From contig NZ_JAAVUR010000008.1 of assembly GCF_018449545.1 (NCBI RefSeq), positions 1-64,000 of the forward strand: 64,000 nucleotides of DNA. Direction: 5' to 3'. Position 1 is the first letter of the stretch. Every line of letters begins with the position of its first letter. Below, one piece after another: positions 1-8,694 of this stretch. The notes under the pieces were generated by a model, which had not been told where the DNA came from, searched no databases, and worked only from the letters and a program-made list of their open reading frames with translations. The stretch comes from Granulicella sp. dw_53 (GTDB taxonomy: Bacteria; Acidobacteriota; Terriglobia; Terriglobales; Acidobacteriaceae). Position numbers and translations under genes: made by a program.

Positions 1-94
1 ACAATGACGATGGCAGGCCAGCCTGCCGGCGCTGATTGAATGTCGAACCGGGGTCCTGAATGAGTTCGACGATGGACCCTGGCGACGCCATGTA

Positions 95-1354
95 TCACCT
101 GATCTTTGAGAGCGTTCGAGGCGACAGAGCTTCCATGGCGGACAATGCCATGAGGGAAGCGATCTCGCCTGGGTTGGTCCAGGACTGGACCGTCGCACAA
201 TTTTTGTGGATGTCTTCGTCTTCCAGGAGGCTTCTTAGAGAGGGCAGCATCTTCGAGGCGATTTGCTTCGAGTCGATCTGGAGGCCGCACCTCAGGCGTT
301 CCACGCGTTCGGCGTTGTCGAATTGATCGAATGCAAATGGTGTGACGAGTTGAGGTGTGCCGGACGCAAAGGCCTGAGAGACTGTGCCGATGCCGCCGTG
401 ATGCACCAGGGCTTTGACGCGAGGAAGCAACTTGCTTAAGGGCACATAGGGACGGGCTATCACGTTCGGCGTCAGGGTTGGTAGTGTCTTTCCATCGCTG
501 GCCAAGAAGATGCCCCGCTGGCCGAGTGCGTCCAATGCGTTTGCCGCCGCAGTGTAGTAGGACAGCCCATCCACTAGAGTTGAACCGGGAGTGAAGGCGA
601 CCGGGGGTGGGCCGTCGGCCAAGAAGTTCTCCAACTCAGCGTCGATCTGACGAAGACCCGACTGGTCGAAGAGAGGGAAGCCGGTCAATGTGAAGTTTGC
701 AGGCCAATCCGTCTGGATTGGGGCGAACCATGCAGGAAAGAGTCCGAGCACTCCCTGGGGCGAATATACCCAATTGCTCATAATTCGTTTCACGGGCGAT
801 AGCCCAAGTTCGGCGCGAAAGCGATTGATATCGGCACCCATGATTCGATCTATGAGGCCTCGCTCGAGCGCCCATAGCCAGGCCACTCGCAGGAGGTAGG
901 GCAACGTTCGCGGTATCGTTAAATGCTTGTCGATGGGAGGTTCTTTTGCGGAGGGGAAGGTGGATGGGGTTACTTGCAGAGTAAGGAGTGGGACGCCGTA
1001 CTTCTCCTGAAACAACCTTGCACCGAAGGCGATGGTATGGCACGCGATCACGGTGTCGTCCTCTACTTCGGATTGCAGAATCTCGAATACGGCCCGAATG
1101 GTGGGGGCCAGTTGCGTCCATATCTCTTTGAACGGAGTGCGTGGGTTCCAGAGCTCCGGGTTACCTACTGCGTCCCGATATCCCTTGTCCGTTCCCAGTG
1201 GCAGGAATCGCAGTCCGCAACGTTCGACTGCATGGGCAAATGGCGGATGCGTGCAAAACGATACTCTGTGCCCGTGTCTCGCAAATGTACGGCTTAGACC
1301 GAGCAAGGGATTTATATCTCCTGCCGTACCGATCGCAACAACAATAATGTGCAA
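95..1354 (-). CDS. Glycosyltransferase, MGT/YjiC-like (GT1 family)
   Basis: The 419-aa product has the two-domain GT-B layout of nucleotide-sugar glycosyltransferases. The N-terminus starts with a beta strand and a glycine-rich turn (GTAGDINP, about residues 9-16). The C-terminal donor-site signature is clear: HHGGIGT at about 318-324 and DQFDNA at about 343-348. By family it moves a sugar to a small lipophilic acceptor in the cytoplasm; the substrate cannot be read here. I take the TTG at 1352-1354 as start because an AGGAGA ribosome site lies a few bases upstream. It is divergent from the phosphoesterase. Confidence 0.85.
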   Translation of the reverse strand: MHIIVVAIGTAGDINPLLGLSRTFARHGHRVSFCTHPPFAHAVERCGLRFLPLGTDKGYRDAVGNPELWNPRTPFKEIWTQLAPTIRAVFEILQSEVEDDTVIACHTIAFGARLFQEKYGVPLLTLQVTPSTFPSAKEPPIDKHLTIPRTLPYLLRVAWLWALERGLIDRIMGADINRFRAELGLSPVKRIMSNWVYSPQGVLGLFPAWFAPIQTDWPANFTLTGFPLFDQSGLRQIDAELENFLADGPPPVAFTPGSTLVDGLSYYTAAANALDALGQRGIFLASDGKTLPTLTPNVIARPYVPLSKLLPRVKALVHHGGIGTVSQAFASGTPQLVTPFAFDQFDNAERVERLRCGLQIDSKQIASKMLPSLRSLLEDEDIHKNCATVQSWTNPGEIASLMALSAMEALSPRTLSKIR

Positions 1355-1545
1355 GCGTCTCTCCTGTTGTGATGCCTATCGGGAAACACAACAGGGATCG
1401 CTTTATTCACGAGAGGTCCGGCGTTGCCGATCTTTGGGATTAACTACGCAGGTTATGAGGGAATAACCCTAGCTTGTAGGGTGTCTTCTTCAGGAAGCTC
1501 GTTCCAACGAGCGTGCGCGATCCTCCGATTGAGAAGAAAAGAAGA

Positions 1546-2826
1546 ATGCCTGAATCTAAGACTCGATCCCCGCGGTTCAAATCGCTCTCCGTCGCGAAAC
1601 TCAGCAATATTCCCTGGCTTGGCCGAACGCGGGTCATGGCTCGATTTCAGCAGATGAAGACTAGACTGGAACCCGATGCGGACCGGCCGATGCTGTATAG
1701 GTTTCTGACGCAGGGGGTGCACCTGATTCCTTACGGCTGGGACTACCTGAAGGGGATATGGCATGGGAAACATAAGCCGTATCCGACCTATCTGGCGGAT
1801 GGGAGAGATGGCGTTTACCCGCTTCGAGCCGCTGATGGAGGAGAGGTCATCAAGATTTCGATTGCCGGGGACTGGGGTACAGGGTCCAACGAGTCTTATA
1901 AGGTGGCGGAGAAGATGTCGGCTTGTAAGGCGGATTACACAATCCATCTCGGCGATATCTACTACGTGGGAGATGACAGCGAGGTGAAGGAGAACTTTCT
2001 TGGCCAGATGACAGACAAGTACACGCCTGTGTCTTTTCCTAAGGGCTCTGTCGGTACGTTCGCGATGTTGGGGAACCATGAGATGTATGGAGGTGGCGCT
2101 CCTTACTTCGGAGAGATGTTGTCGTACTGTGAGACGGGGGCGGGTGGGAGCCAGAAGGCTAGTTTCTTTTGCCTGGAGACGTCCGCGTGGCGCATTCTCG
2201 GGCTCGACACAGGGTATAACTCTTTCGGTTTTCCTATCCTTGGGGAGATCCCCGACGTTCTCCCCAAGGACCCCTTCTTCAGGGTGGATTGTCATCTTCC
2301 GGATGAGTTGATCGATTGGCTTCGGACGAATGTCAGGCCGCAGGAAGATAAGAAGCCGACTTTGTTGTTGTCGCACCATCAGTACTTCAGCGCATTTCCG
2401 GACGCGGCGTTTACACGCCCGGCGGAGCAGCTCCAGGAGTTCTTCGCAGGGCAAGAGGTGGTCTGGATATGGGGCCATGAGCATCGGCTTGCCATCTACG
2501 ACGTCTTTTCTCCCGATGGGAGCATTCGGTGCTATGGCCGGTGCGTGGGCAACGGAGGAATGCCGGTCGAGTGTGGTACGCCGGATCCGGAGAAGGCTCC
2601 GATTACGTTTTACGATTCGAGGTGCGACTATCCGATCGGGGATGGAAGCAATGGCGGGTGGAATGGCTTTTTAAACCTGACACTCGATGGTCCGACGATG
2701 ACGTTGGACTATCGGGACCTAGAGAACCGGCAACTTTTTCTCGAGACGTTTGTTGGGAGCTCGGATGGCAGTCTTCGATACTCGTATCAGACGCCGGTTC
2801 CGGTATTGAAGCGGGTTTTCCCCTAA
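1546..2826 (+). CDS. Calcineurin-like metallophosphoesterase
   Basis: Metal-binding motifs of the calcineurin-like family appear in order: GDWGTGS, HLGDIYYVGD, GNHEMYGG, SHHQYF and WGHEH. The usual Asp, Asn and His ligands are therefore present, and the enzyme probably hydrolyses a phosphoester with two metal ions. The substrate is unknown. A GTG at 1513 would add 11 residues, but ATG 1546 follows a purine-rich AAGAAAAGAAG stretch and is preferred. No signal peptide is obvious. The 3' end overlaps the convergent mlaF by four bases. Confidence 0.85.
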   Translation: MPESKTRSPRFKSLSVAKLSNIPWLGRTRVMARFQQMKTRLEPDADRPMLYRFLTQGVHLIPYGWDYLKGIWHGKHKPYPTYLADGRDGVYPLRAADGGEVIKISIAGDWGTGSNESYKVAEKMSACKADYTIHLGDIYYVGDDSEVKENFLGQMTDKYTPVSFPKGSVGTFAMLGNHEMYGGGAPYFGEMLSYCETGAGGSQKASFFCLETSAWRILGLDTGYNSFGFPILGEIPDVLPKDPFFRVDCHLPDELIDWLRTNVRPQEDKKPTLLLSHHQYFSAFPDAAFTRPAEQLQEFFAGQEVVWIWGHEHRLAIYDVFSPDGSIRCYGRCVGNGGMPVECGTPDPEKAPITFYDSRCDYPIGDGSNGGWNGFLNLTLDGPTMTLDYRDLENRQLFLETFVGSSDGSLRYSYQTPVPVLKRVFP

Positions 2827-3695
2827 TCGCCGGCTTTGTCGGGAGTGTTCTCGCCGAGGTACTCGCGGATGAAGGGGTCGGTGGAGTGGACGAGATCGAG
2901 CGTTGAGCCGTCGAAGACGACGTTGCCTTCGTTGAGGACGAGGAAGCGGGTACTGTCGTCGATGCCGTTGTTGGGGATGCGCTCCATCTTGCCGGCGGCC
3001 TGGTCGAAGTGGTGGGTGGCGAGGGTGAAGGCGTCCTGCAGGCGGTGGGTGATGAGCAGCGAGGTGGTGTGGGAGACGTCGCGCTGTTTGACGACCAGTT
3101 CGACGATAGTGGTCGAGGTGATGGGGTCGAGGCCGCCGGTGGGGGAGTCGTAGAGGATGAGATCAGGGCCGGTGATGATGGCGCGGGCGATGGAGACGCG
3201 CCGGCGCATTCCGCCGGAGAGTTCGGAGGGGAACTTGTCGATGGCGTTGGCCAGATCGACGAAGTTGAGCACCTCTTCGACGCGTTTGTGGGATTCGTCT
3301 TCGGGGATGAGTTCTTCGTGGAGACGGTAGGCTACGTTGTCTTCGACAGAGAGGGAGTCGAAGAGGGCCGATTCCTGGAAGACCATGCCGATGCGGGCGC
3401 GGAGCTTGAAGAGGTCTACCTCGCGCATGGCGGTGACGTCTTCGCCGAAGACGCGGATGGTTCCGGAGTCGGGCTTGATGAGGCCGTTGGCGAGCTTCAT
3501 GAGGACGGACTTGCCGCAGCCGGCGGGGCCGAGGATGATGCGGGTTTCGGCGGGGTGGACGATGAAGGAGATGTCCTTGAGGACGACCTTGTCGTCGAAG
3601 GAGATGGAGACGTTCTCGAAGGAGACTACGGGGTCCGTGATTTCGGGTTTTGTCTGGCTGGCGTCGGTTTGGAGTTCGGACTCGGGCATGGTCAA
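2823..3695 (-). CDS. mlaF: MlaF-like phospholipid-transport ABC ATPase
   Basis: A 290-aa ABC ATPase of the Mkl/MlaF type, which powers lipid traffic between outer and inner membranes. Walker A is GPAGCGKS (56-63), the signature is LSGGMRRR (159-166) and Walker B is LILYDSPTGGLDP (from 179). The residue after the Walker B aspartate, normally the catalytic Glu, is Ser184. The gene starts 3 nt after mlaE, so the two form an operon. No mlaD substrate-binding gene lies beside them. Confidence 0.88.
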   Translation of the reverse strand: MTMPESELQTDASQTKPEITDPVVSFENVSISFDDKVVLKDISFIVHPAETRIILGPAGCGKSVLMKLANGLIKPDSGTIRVFGEDVTAMREVDLFKLRARIGMVFQESALFDSLSVEDNVAYRLHEELIPEDESHKRVEEVLNFVDLANAIDKFPSELSGGMRRRVSIARAIITGPDLILYDSPTGGLDPITSTTIVELVVKQRDVSHTTSLLITHRLQDAFTLATHHFDQAAGKMERIPNNGIDDSTRFLVLNEGNVVFDGSTLDLVHSTDPFIREYLGENTPDKAGD

Positions 3696-3698
3696 GGG

Positions 3699-4478
3699 TT
3701 ACCTGCCGAAGATGCCGATCATGAGCCGGCTGATGAGGAAGTCGACCACGATGATGAAGACGGAGGAGACGACGACGGCCTGGGTGGTGGCGCGCCCTAC
3801 TCCCTGGGTTCCGCCCTTGGTGTTCATGCCGAAGTAGCAGCCGACGCTGGCGATGATGAAGCCGAAGAAGAGGGGTTTGGTGAGGCCCTGGACGACGTCG
3901 GCGTAGACGAGCGCGCGGTAGGAGTTGTGGAAGTAGGTCGAGGCGTTGAGGCCGAGGAGGGCGACGCTGACCAGGGCTCCACCGGCGATGCCCACGGCGT
4001 CGGACATGATGGTCAGGAAGAAGAGCATGAAGATGGTGGCGCTGAGGCGCGGAGTGACGAGCTTGCGGACGGGGTCGGTGCCGAGGGCGCGCATGGCGTC
4101 GATCTGCTCGGTGACCTTCATGGAGCCGAGCTCGGAGGCCATGCCGGAGGCGTTGCGGCCGGAGACCATGAGGCCGGTGAGGACGGGACCGAGCTCCTTG
4201 ACCATGGAGAGGGCGACGAGGTTGCCGGTCATGCTGACGGCGCCGAACTCCTGCAGGGAGGTGGAGGACTGGAGGGCAAGGACGCACCCGGTAAAGAAAC
4301 CGGTGAGGACGACGATGGGCAGGGAGCCGAAGCCGATGGAGTCCATCTGGGTGAAGATATCGGCCCAGTAACGGGGGCTGGAAAAAAGATTCGCGAAGGC
4401 GCGACCGGCGAGGACTGAGTAATCCTGGATGGCCGCGACTTTCTGCTTGGCGAAGATCTCTGGAGAGACGAAGGACAT
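3699..4478 (-). CDS. mlaE: MlaE-like ABC permease
   Basis: The 259-aa membrane protein has the MlaE-family features: several hydrophobic segments, the stretch LTGFFTGCVLALQSS near residues 58-72, and the conserved loop ELGPVLTGLMVSGRNAS. It is the likely membrane partner of the ATPase encoded 3 nt downstream. By family it forms the permease core of a retrograde or anterograde phospholipid transporter. Confidence 0.88.
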   Translation of the reverse strand: MSFVSPEIFAKQKVAAIQDYSVLAGRAFANLFSSPRYWADIFTQMDSIGFGSLPIVVLTGFFTGCVLALQSSTSLQEFGAVSMTGNLVALSMVKELGPVLTGLMVSGRNASGMASELGSMKVTEQIDAMRALGTDPVRKLVTPRLSATIFMLFFLTIMSDAVGIAGGALVSVALLGLNASTYFHNSYRALVYADVVQGLTKPLFFGFIIASVGCYFGMNTKGGTQGVGRATTQAVVVSSVFIIVVDFLISRLMIGIFGR

Positions 4479-4609
4479 TGGTTATCTGGCTCAATGTATC
4501 AGATGCGGGGTGGGGGCAACCGACTGTATCAAGTTTTGATTGGACTTGTGAGCAGTTTGGGGAGGGATTGAAGGTGCGGTGAGGGGGCAGGAATGAGAAG
4601 ATAGAGGGG

Positions 4610-5677
4610 ATGACTCAAAGGATGATGGCGGCGGTGCTGCACGGCAAGGAAGACCTACGATTGGAGCAGGTGCCGATTCCGCATGCTTGCGCAGGGGAGC
4701 TCGTGGTCCGTGTAGGGGTAGCGCTGACGTGCGGGACCGATCTGAAGGTGTATCGCAGGGGATATCACGCCATGATGCTGAAGCCTCCGATGCCGTTTGG
4801 CCATGAATTAGCCGGGACGGTGGTGGAGGTTGGAGCAGGGGTGACCGCGTTCAAGGCAGGGGATCGGGTGGTGGCTCTGAACTCCGCTCCCTGCGACGTG
4901 TGTTTTTTTTGCAGGCATGGACAGCAGAACCTTTGTGAGGACCTGATCTTCAACAATGGGGCTTATGCGGAGTTTATACGGATTCCGGCGAGGATTGTGG
5001 AGAAGAATACGCTGCTGATCCCGGATGGGGTTCCGTTCGAGCATGCGGCTCTGACGGAGCCGCTGGCTTGCGTGGTGCGGGGGATGGAGGAGAGCGGAGC
5101 GCAGGCGGGAAGCTCGATGATCGTGATTGGGGCGGGACCGATTGGGGTGATGTTCATGCAGGTGGCCGCTTTGAGTGGGGTGCATGTGATCGCCGTGGTG
5201 AAGCGAGACGACCAGGTGGAGACGGCGAGGCTGTTTGGAGCGGAGCAGGTGGTGCAGATCGGCGAGGGTGTCGATGTGGTGGAGGCGGCCAGGGCGCTGA
5301 CGCCGGAGGGGCGTGGGGCGGATGTAGTGATCGAGGCGGTGGCGACTCCGATGACCTGGGAGTGGGCGGTGGATATGGTGCGGAAGGGCGGGGTGGTGAA
5401 CTTCTTTGGCGGTCCGCCGAGCGGGACGAGGGTGGAGCTGGATACGAACCGGCTGCACTATGGCGAGATTACGTTGAAGGCGAGCTTTCATCACACTCCG
5501 GCGACCTGCAGGACGGCGTTTGAGCTGATCGCCAGTGGCCGCTTCAAGAGCGCGGAGGCGATTACAGGGCGTGTAGGGCTGGAGGAGGTTCCGGCGATCT
5601 TCGACCGAATGCTGGACCGGGCGACGAGTGGCCGGGAGATCAAGACGGCGGTATTTCCGGGTGGCGTGCCGCGATGA
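4610..5677 (+). CDS. Zinc-dependent alcohol dehydrogenase (MDR family)
   Basis: The 355-aa medium-chain dehydrogenase has catalytic zinc ligands Cys41, His65 and Glu66 (CGTD, GHE), four structural-zinc cysteines (95, 98, 101, 109) and a Rossmann motif GAGPIG at 174-179. It should oxidise an alcohol or reduce a carbonyl with NAD(P). Its stop overlaps the next start as ATGA. That coupling to the squalene-synthase-type genes suggests a role near isoprenoid or hopanoid metabolism, but the substrate is not known. A GAGGGG ribosome site precedes the start. Confidence 0.88.
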   Translation: MTQRMMAAVLHGKEDLRLEQVPIPHACAGELVVRVGVALTCGTDLKVYRRGYHAMMLKPPMPFGHELAGTVVEVGAGVTAFKAGDRVVALNSAPCDVCFFCRHGQQNLCEDLIFNNGAYAEFIRIPARIVEKNTLLIPDGVPFEHAALTEPLACVVRGMEESGAQAGSSMIVIGAGPIGVMFMQVAALSGVHVIAVVKRDDQVETARLFGAEQVVQIGEGVDVVEAARALTPEGRGADVVIEAVATPMTWEWAVDMVRKGGVVNFFGGPPSGTRVELDTNRLHYGEITLKASFHHTPATCRTAFELIASGRFKSAEAITGRVGLEEVPAIFDRMLDRATSGREIKTAVFPGGVPR

Positions 5678-6615
5678 CGGGGAGCGTTGCGATGCGTGAT
5701 TCGTTCGAGAACGTTCCAGCGGAGCCCCAGAGAGTGGAGGAGAGGCCGACGCTGGAGGAGGCGCGGGCCTGGTGTCGGGAGTTGACGAGTTCCCCTTCTG
5801 AGAACTTTCGGGTGGCTCTGTTTTTTCTGCCGAAGAGGTTGAGAACGCACTTCGAGTGCCTGTACGCGTACCGCCGGGTGTTGGCTGACCTGGTGGGGGA
5901 GACGGCTGATCCGCAGGCGGCGTTGCGGGTGCTGCGTTCGTGGCAGGGGATGCTGGATGAGTGCTATGACGCTCCGGAGCGGTCGATGCATCCGGTGTTC
6001 GTGGCGCTGCGGGAGACGATTGTGGAGTTCGATCTACCTCGGATACTCTTCCTGGATCTGGTGCGGGGGTTTCAGTTGGACGAGGTGAGGCCGGTTTGCC
6101 AGACATGGGAGGAATTGTTGGAGTATTCGCATCATTCGGCGAATTCTGTAGGCCGGTTAGTGTTATTGCTATGCGGGTATCGGGAGGAGGAGCTGGCGCT
6201 GCTATCGGACAAGTTTTGTACGGCTCTGCAACTGGCGAACCTCTGGCAGGATGTGGTGGAGGATGCGGAGCGCGGGCGGCGGTATATTCCGGAGGAGTCG
6301 CTGGTGAGGTTTGGGGTGGATGAGGGGCAGATTGAAGGTCGAGTGTTTACGCTGGAGTTTCGGGCGATGATGCAGGAGCTGGTGACGAGGACGAGGGCGA
6401 TGCTGTTAGAGGGCGGAGCGATCAGCGGACGGGTGGATCCAGAGTTGGCGGTGACGTTGGATCTGTTTCGCAAGGGTGGCGAGGCGATTCTGGATGAGAT
6501 CGTGGCGCAGGATTACGATGTGCTGCGTGGGCGCCCGGTAGTGACGAAGGTGAAGAAGTTGTCGCTGCTGGCCGGAGCGCTGATGTCCAAGGCGCGGATG
6601 GGGTTTTCACGGTGA
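5674..6615 (+). CDS. hpnC: HpnC-like squalene/phytoene synthase family protein
   Basis: A 313-aa trans-isoprenyl synthase family member. In characterised systems HpnC turns presqualene diphosphate into hydroxysqualene after HpnD acts. The second Asp motif is intact (DVVED, 193-197, in a QDVVEDAERGRRY context). The first motif, usually DDxxD, reads ADLVG at 71-75, so both key aspartates are missing. The region around residues 153-163 matches the family's SAN-VGRL pattern. It overlaps the dehydrogenase by ATGA and hpnD by GTGA. An alternative start at 5692 has a better ribosome site (GGGGAG). Confidence 0.8.
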   Translation: MTGSVAMRDSFENVPAEPQRVEERPTLEEARAWCRELTSSPSENFRVALFFLPKRLRTHFECLYAYRRVLADLVGETADPQAALRVLRSWQGMLDECYDAPERSMHPVFVALRETIVEFDLPRILFLDLVRGFQLDEVRPVCQTWEELLEYSHHSANSVGRLVLLLCGYREEELALLSDKFCTALQLANLWQDVVEDAERGRRYIPEESLVRFGVDEGQIEGRVFTLEFRAMMQELVTRTRAMLLEGGAISGRVDPELAVTLDLFRKGGEAILDEIVAQDYDVLRGRPVVTKVKKLSLLAGALMSKARMGFSR

Positions 6616-7517
6616 CGGTAGCAGAGGCTTATTTGGAGTGCCGCGTGATCGCGCGGCGTGAGGCAAAGAATTTTTACTACTCGTTTCGGGTGTTGCCTCG
6701 ACATAAGAGCGATGCCATGTGCGCGATGTACGCGTTCATGCGGCGGGCGGACGATATCGCCGATGATGAGTCGATCTCTATCGCCGAGCGGCGCGGGGTG
6801 ATGGCGAAGTGGGTGGCGGAGTGGCGGGCGGTGCAGGCGGGCGCGGTGTCGGAGGACGCGGTGTTTGTCGCGGTGCGGGATGCGCAGGGGCGGTTCGGGA
6901 TCTCGGATGAGCTGCTGGACCAGTTGGTGCAGGGGACGACGATGGATCTCGATCTGGAGCCGGGAGCAGAGGGGAGCGTGCAGACGTATGCCACCTTCGA
7001 GGAGCTCTACCGGTACTGCTACCTGGTGGCTTCGGTGGTGGGGCTGGTTTGCATCCGTATCTTTGGGTACAGCGATCCACGAGCAGAGAAGCTGGCCGAG
7101 GAGACGGGCGTGGCGTTTCAACTGACGAATATTCTGCGGGATGTGAAGGAGGACGCGGAGCGGGGAAGGGTGTATCTGCCGCTCGACCTGCTGGGGGAGT
7201 TTGGGGTGAGTGTGGAGCGGGTGCTAGAGCTGTCGGCGGGGAGTGCGATGGAGCCGAACGAGCGGGCGATGCTGGCTTCGTTGGGGGCGAAGGCGGAGGG
7301 GTACTATGGATCGGCTGCAAAGCTACTGCCTCTGATCGATCGGGACAGCCGGGCGGCGCTTTGGGTGCTGGTGACGATCTATCACGAGCTGCTGGTGCGG
7401 ATCGGGCGTGCGAATGGCGATGTGTTTTCGGAGCGGGTGAGTGTGCCTACTACGGGGAAGCTGGCGATCCTGGGACGGGGGATGGGGATGGCGGCTTGGA
7501 ACCGGGTTGTGGCTTGA
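6612..7517 (+). CDS. hpnD: Presqualene diphosphate synthase HpnD
   Basis: A 301-aa squalene/phytoene synthase family enzyme with both metal-binding Asp motifs intact: DDIAD (47-51) and DVKED (177-181). It also has the ERGRVYLP stretch typical of HpnD. By family it condenses two farnesyl diphosphates to presqualene diphosphate, the first step toward squalene and hopanoids. The GTG start overlaps the hpnC-like stop (GTGA), so translation is coupled. The usual partner hpnE (flavin desaturase) is not in the window. Confidence 0.88.
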   Translation: MTVAEAYLECRVIARREAKNFYYSFRVLPRHKSDAMCAMYAFMRRADDIADDESISIAERRGVMAKWVAEWRAVQAGAVSEDAVFVAVRDAQGRFGISDELLDQLVQGTTMDLDLEPGAEGSVQTYATFEELYRYCYLVASVVGLVCIRIFGYSDPRAEKLAEETGVAFQLTNILRDVKEDAERGRVYLPLDLLGEFGVSVERVLELSAGSAMEPNERAMLASLGAKAEGYYGSAAKLLPLIDRDSRAALWVLVTIYHELLVRIGRANGDVFSERVSVPTTGKLAILGRGMGMAAWNRVVA

Positions 7518-7542
7518 TCGGTGGCTGGTTGAGGAAGGCTTA

Positions 7543-7571
7543 ACACCGATTTGCACGGATTACACCGATTT
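7543..7571. repeat. Two-copy short direct repeat after hpnD
   Basis: The 10-mer ACACCGATTT occurs at 7543-7552 and again at 7562-7571, a 19-base period, in the hpnD 3' gap. Similar dispersed repeats occur in many acidobacterial genomes (recollection, not searched). Confidence 0.45.
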
Positions 7572-7637
7572 GGTCTTGCCTCTGGGTGTGTGGCTTTGCT
7601 CTGGCTCGATGGAGACGAAGGATCTTCTTGTGCGGCG

Positions 7638-8027
7638 TTAGTGGGCTACGAGGGCTACGCCGATGCAGACGAAGAGGGCGGCGAACCAGCGACGGCGGTC
7701 TACGTTTTCGTTCAGGAAGAGCTTGGCGGCGGCGGCGTTGCCGATGAAGGTGAGGGAGGCGCTGGCGGGGGCGGCCAGTGAGACCTCTACCTTGCTGAGG
7801 GTGAAGAGCAGGGAGAAGAAACTGAGCGCCATGCAGAGGACGCCCAATAGGAACATGGGGCTGCCTACGACGGCTTTGATGGCTCCGGGCAGGCCGGATT
7901 TGGCGCGGATGAGGTCCAGGTCGCCGATTCTGCGCATGGCTCCGGCGGTGAGGACGTCTCCGGCGATGGCGGTGAGGGCCACAGTTACGATAGTGGCCCA
8001 GGTCTCGAAGGTGCTGACGGGGGTCAT
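7638..8027 (-). CDS. EamA/SMR-like four-helix transporter subunit
   Basis: The 129-aa protein is almost entirely hydrophobic with about four membrane helices, the size of one EamA or small-multidrug-resistance half. The C-terminal helix RRWFAALFVCIGVALVAH is typical of the family. It overlaps the gene upstream by four bases (8024-8027), so the two probably form a heterodimer. The substrate is unknown. Confidence 0.7.
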   Translation of the reverse strand: MTPVSTFETWATIVTVALTAIAGDVLTAGAMRRIGDLDLIRAKSGLPGAIKAVVGSPMFLLGVLCMALSFFSLLFTLSKVEVSLAAPASASLTFIGNAAAAKLFLNENVDRRRWFAALFVCIGVALVAH

Positions 8028-8449
8028 TTGGCGGTGCCTGCGGGGAGAAGCGGTTCCGGGTGCTCGGTGAGGGAGGGTCCGTTGGCGACGAAGCCTACGC
8101 CGCAGACGATGAGCAGGATGCCGAGCCAGCGGTAGAGCGAGATGTGCTCATGCTGCCAGAAGTAGGCGATGATAGCGACCACGATGTATCCGACGGCGGT
8201 GGAGGGAAGGACGAAGGTGAGGTCGGCCCAGCTTAGGGCGGTGAGATAGCTGGCGAAGAAGCCGAGAAGCAGGAGGATTCCGGCGATGACCCAGGGATTC
8301 TTCAGCGCGGTGAAGAGGAGGCCCAGGTTGTGTAAGGAGACGGGGCCTACCTGCGACATGCCGTGCGATAAGAGGGTATCCCCGATCGACGCGGTGAGCA
8401 TGACGGCGAGGAGGACGAGATATCGCTGCGGGGTGAGGGTATGTTTCAT
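8024..8449 (-). CDS. EamA/SMR-like transporter subunit, partner
   Basis: About 141 aa from the ATG at 8447-8449, with four predicted helices. The RWLGILLIVCGV stretch is the typical EamA terminal helix. Longer upstream readings run through a REP-like repeat and look non-coding. It is paired with the next gene through a 4-nt overlap, and the heterodimer is my inference. The location between hpnD and hpnJ hints at, but does not show, a lipid-linked cargo. Confidence 0.7.
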   Translation of the reverse strand: MKHTLTPQRYLVLLAVMLTASIGDTLLSHGMSQVGPVSLHNLGLLFTALKNPWVIAGILLLLGFFASYLTALSWADLTFVLPSTAVGYIVVAIIAYFWQHEHISLYRWLGILLIVCGVGFVANGPSLTEHPEPLLPAGTAK

Positions 8450-8551
8450 CGGGGCTCTGAGGTAGATGCTTGAGTCTGAACTTCTGATCGAAATATCGGA
8501 TTTGATCGACGTTGTTGCTTCGAACAGAGGGGACGACCAAATCGAAATACA

Positions 8552-8582
8552 GGGGTCCTTCACTGCGTTCAGGATGACGGCG
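8552..8582. repeat. REP-like dispersed repeat
   Basis: The stretch around GTCCTTCACTGCGTTCAGGA matches a widespread bacterial dispersed repeat whose reverse reading gives the spurious peptide HPERSEGP. It sits just upstream of the half-transporter pair. Confidence 0.5.
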
Positions 8583-8642
8583 TAAAACAAAGGCTCTAAA
8601 CAAGCAGATGGCTATGCAGGCAGAGCAGCGAAGAGCCGAATG

Positions 8643-8677
8643 AAAAAGCGGCCAGCATAGATTCATGCTGGCCGCTT
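8643..8677 (-). terminator. Rho-independent terminator after hpnJ
   Basis: A 13-bp perfect stem (8646-8658 with 8665-8677, GCGGCCAGCAT core) is followed on the minus strand by a T run. It lies directly after the hpnJ stop. Confidence 0.85.
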
Positions 8678-8694
8678 CGAGGTGCGGTCGAGAG

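Noticed and set aside
3009-4418. 469-aa plus-strand open frame over mlaE/mlaF
   Set aside because: Its Gly/Glu/Asp-rich low-complexity product is the antisense shadow of two clear GC-rich genes.
4808-6106. 432-aa minus-strand open frame over the dehydrogenase and hpnC-like genes
   Set aside because: Pro/Arg/His-rich shadow of a well-supported operon.
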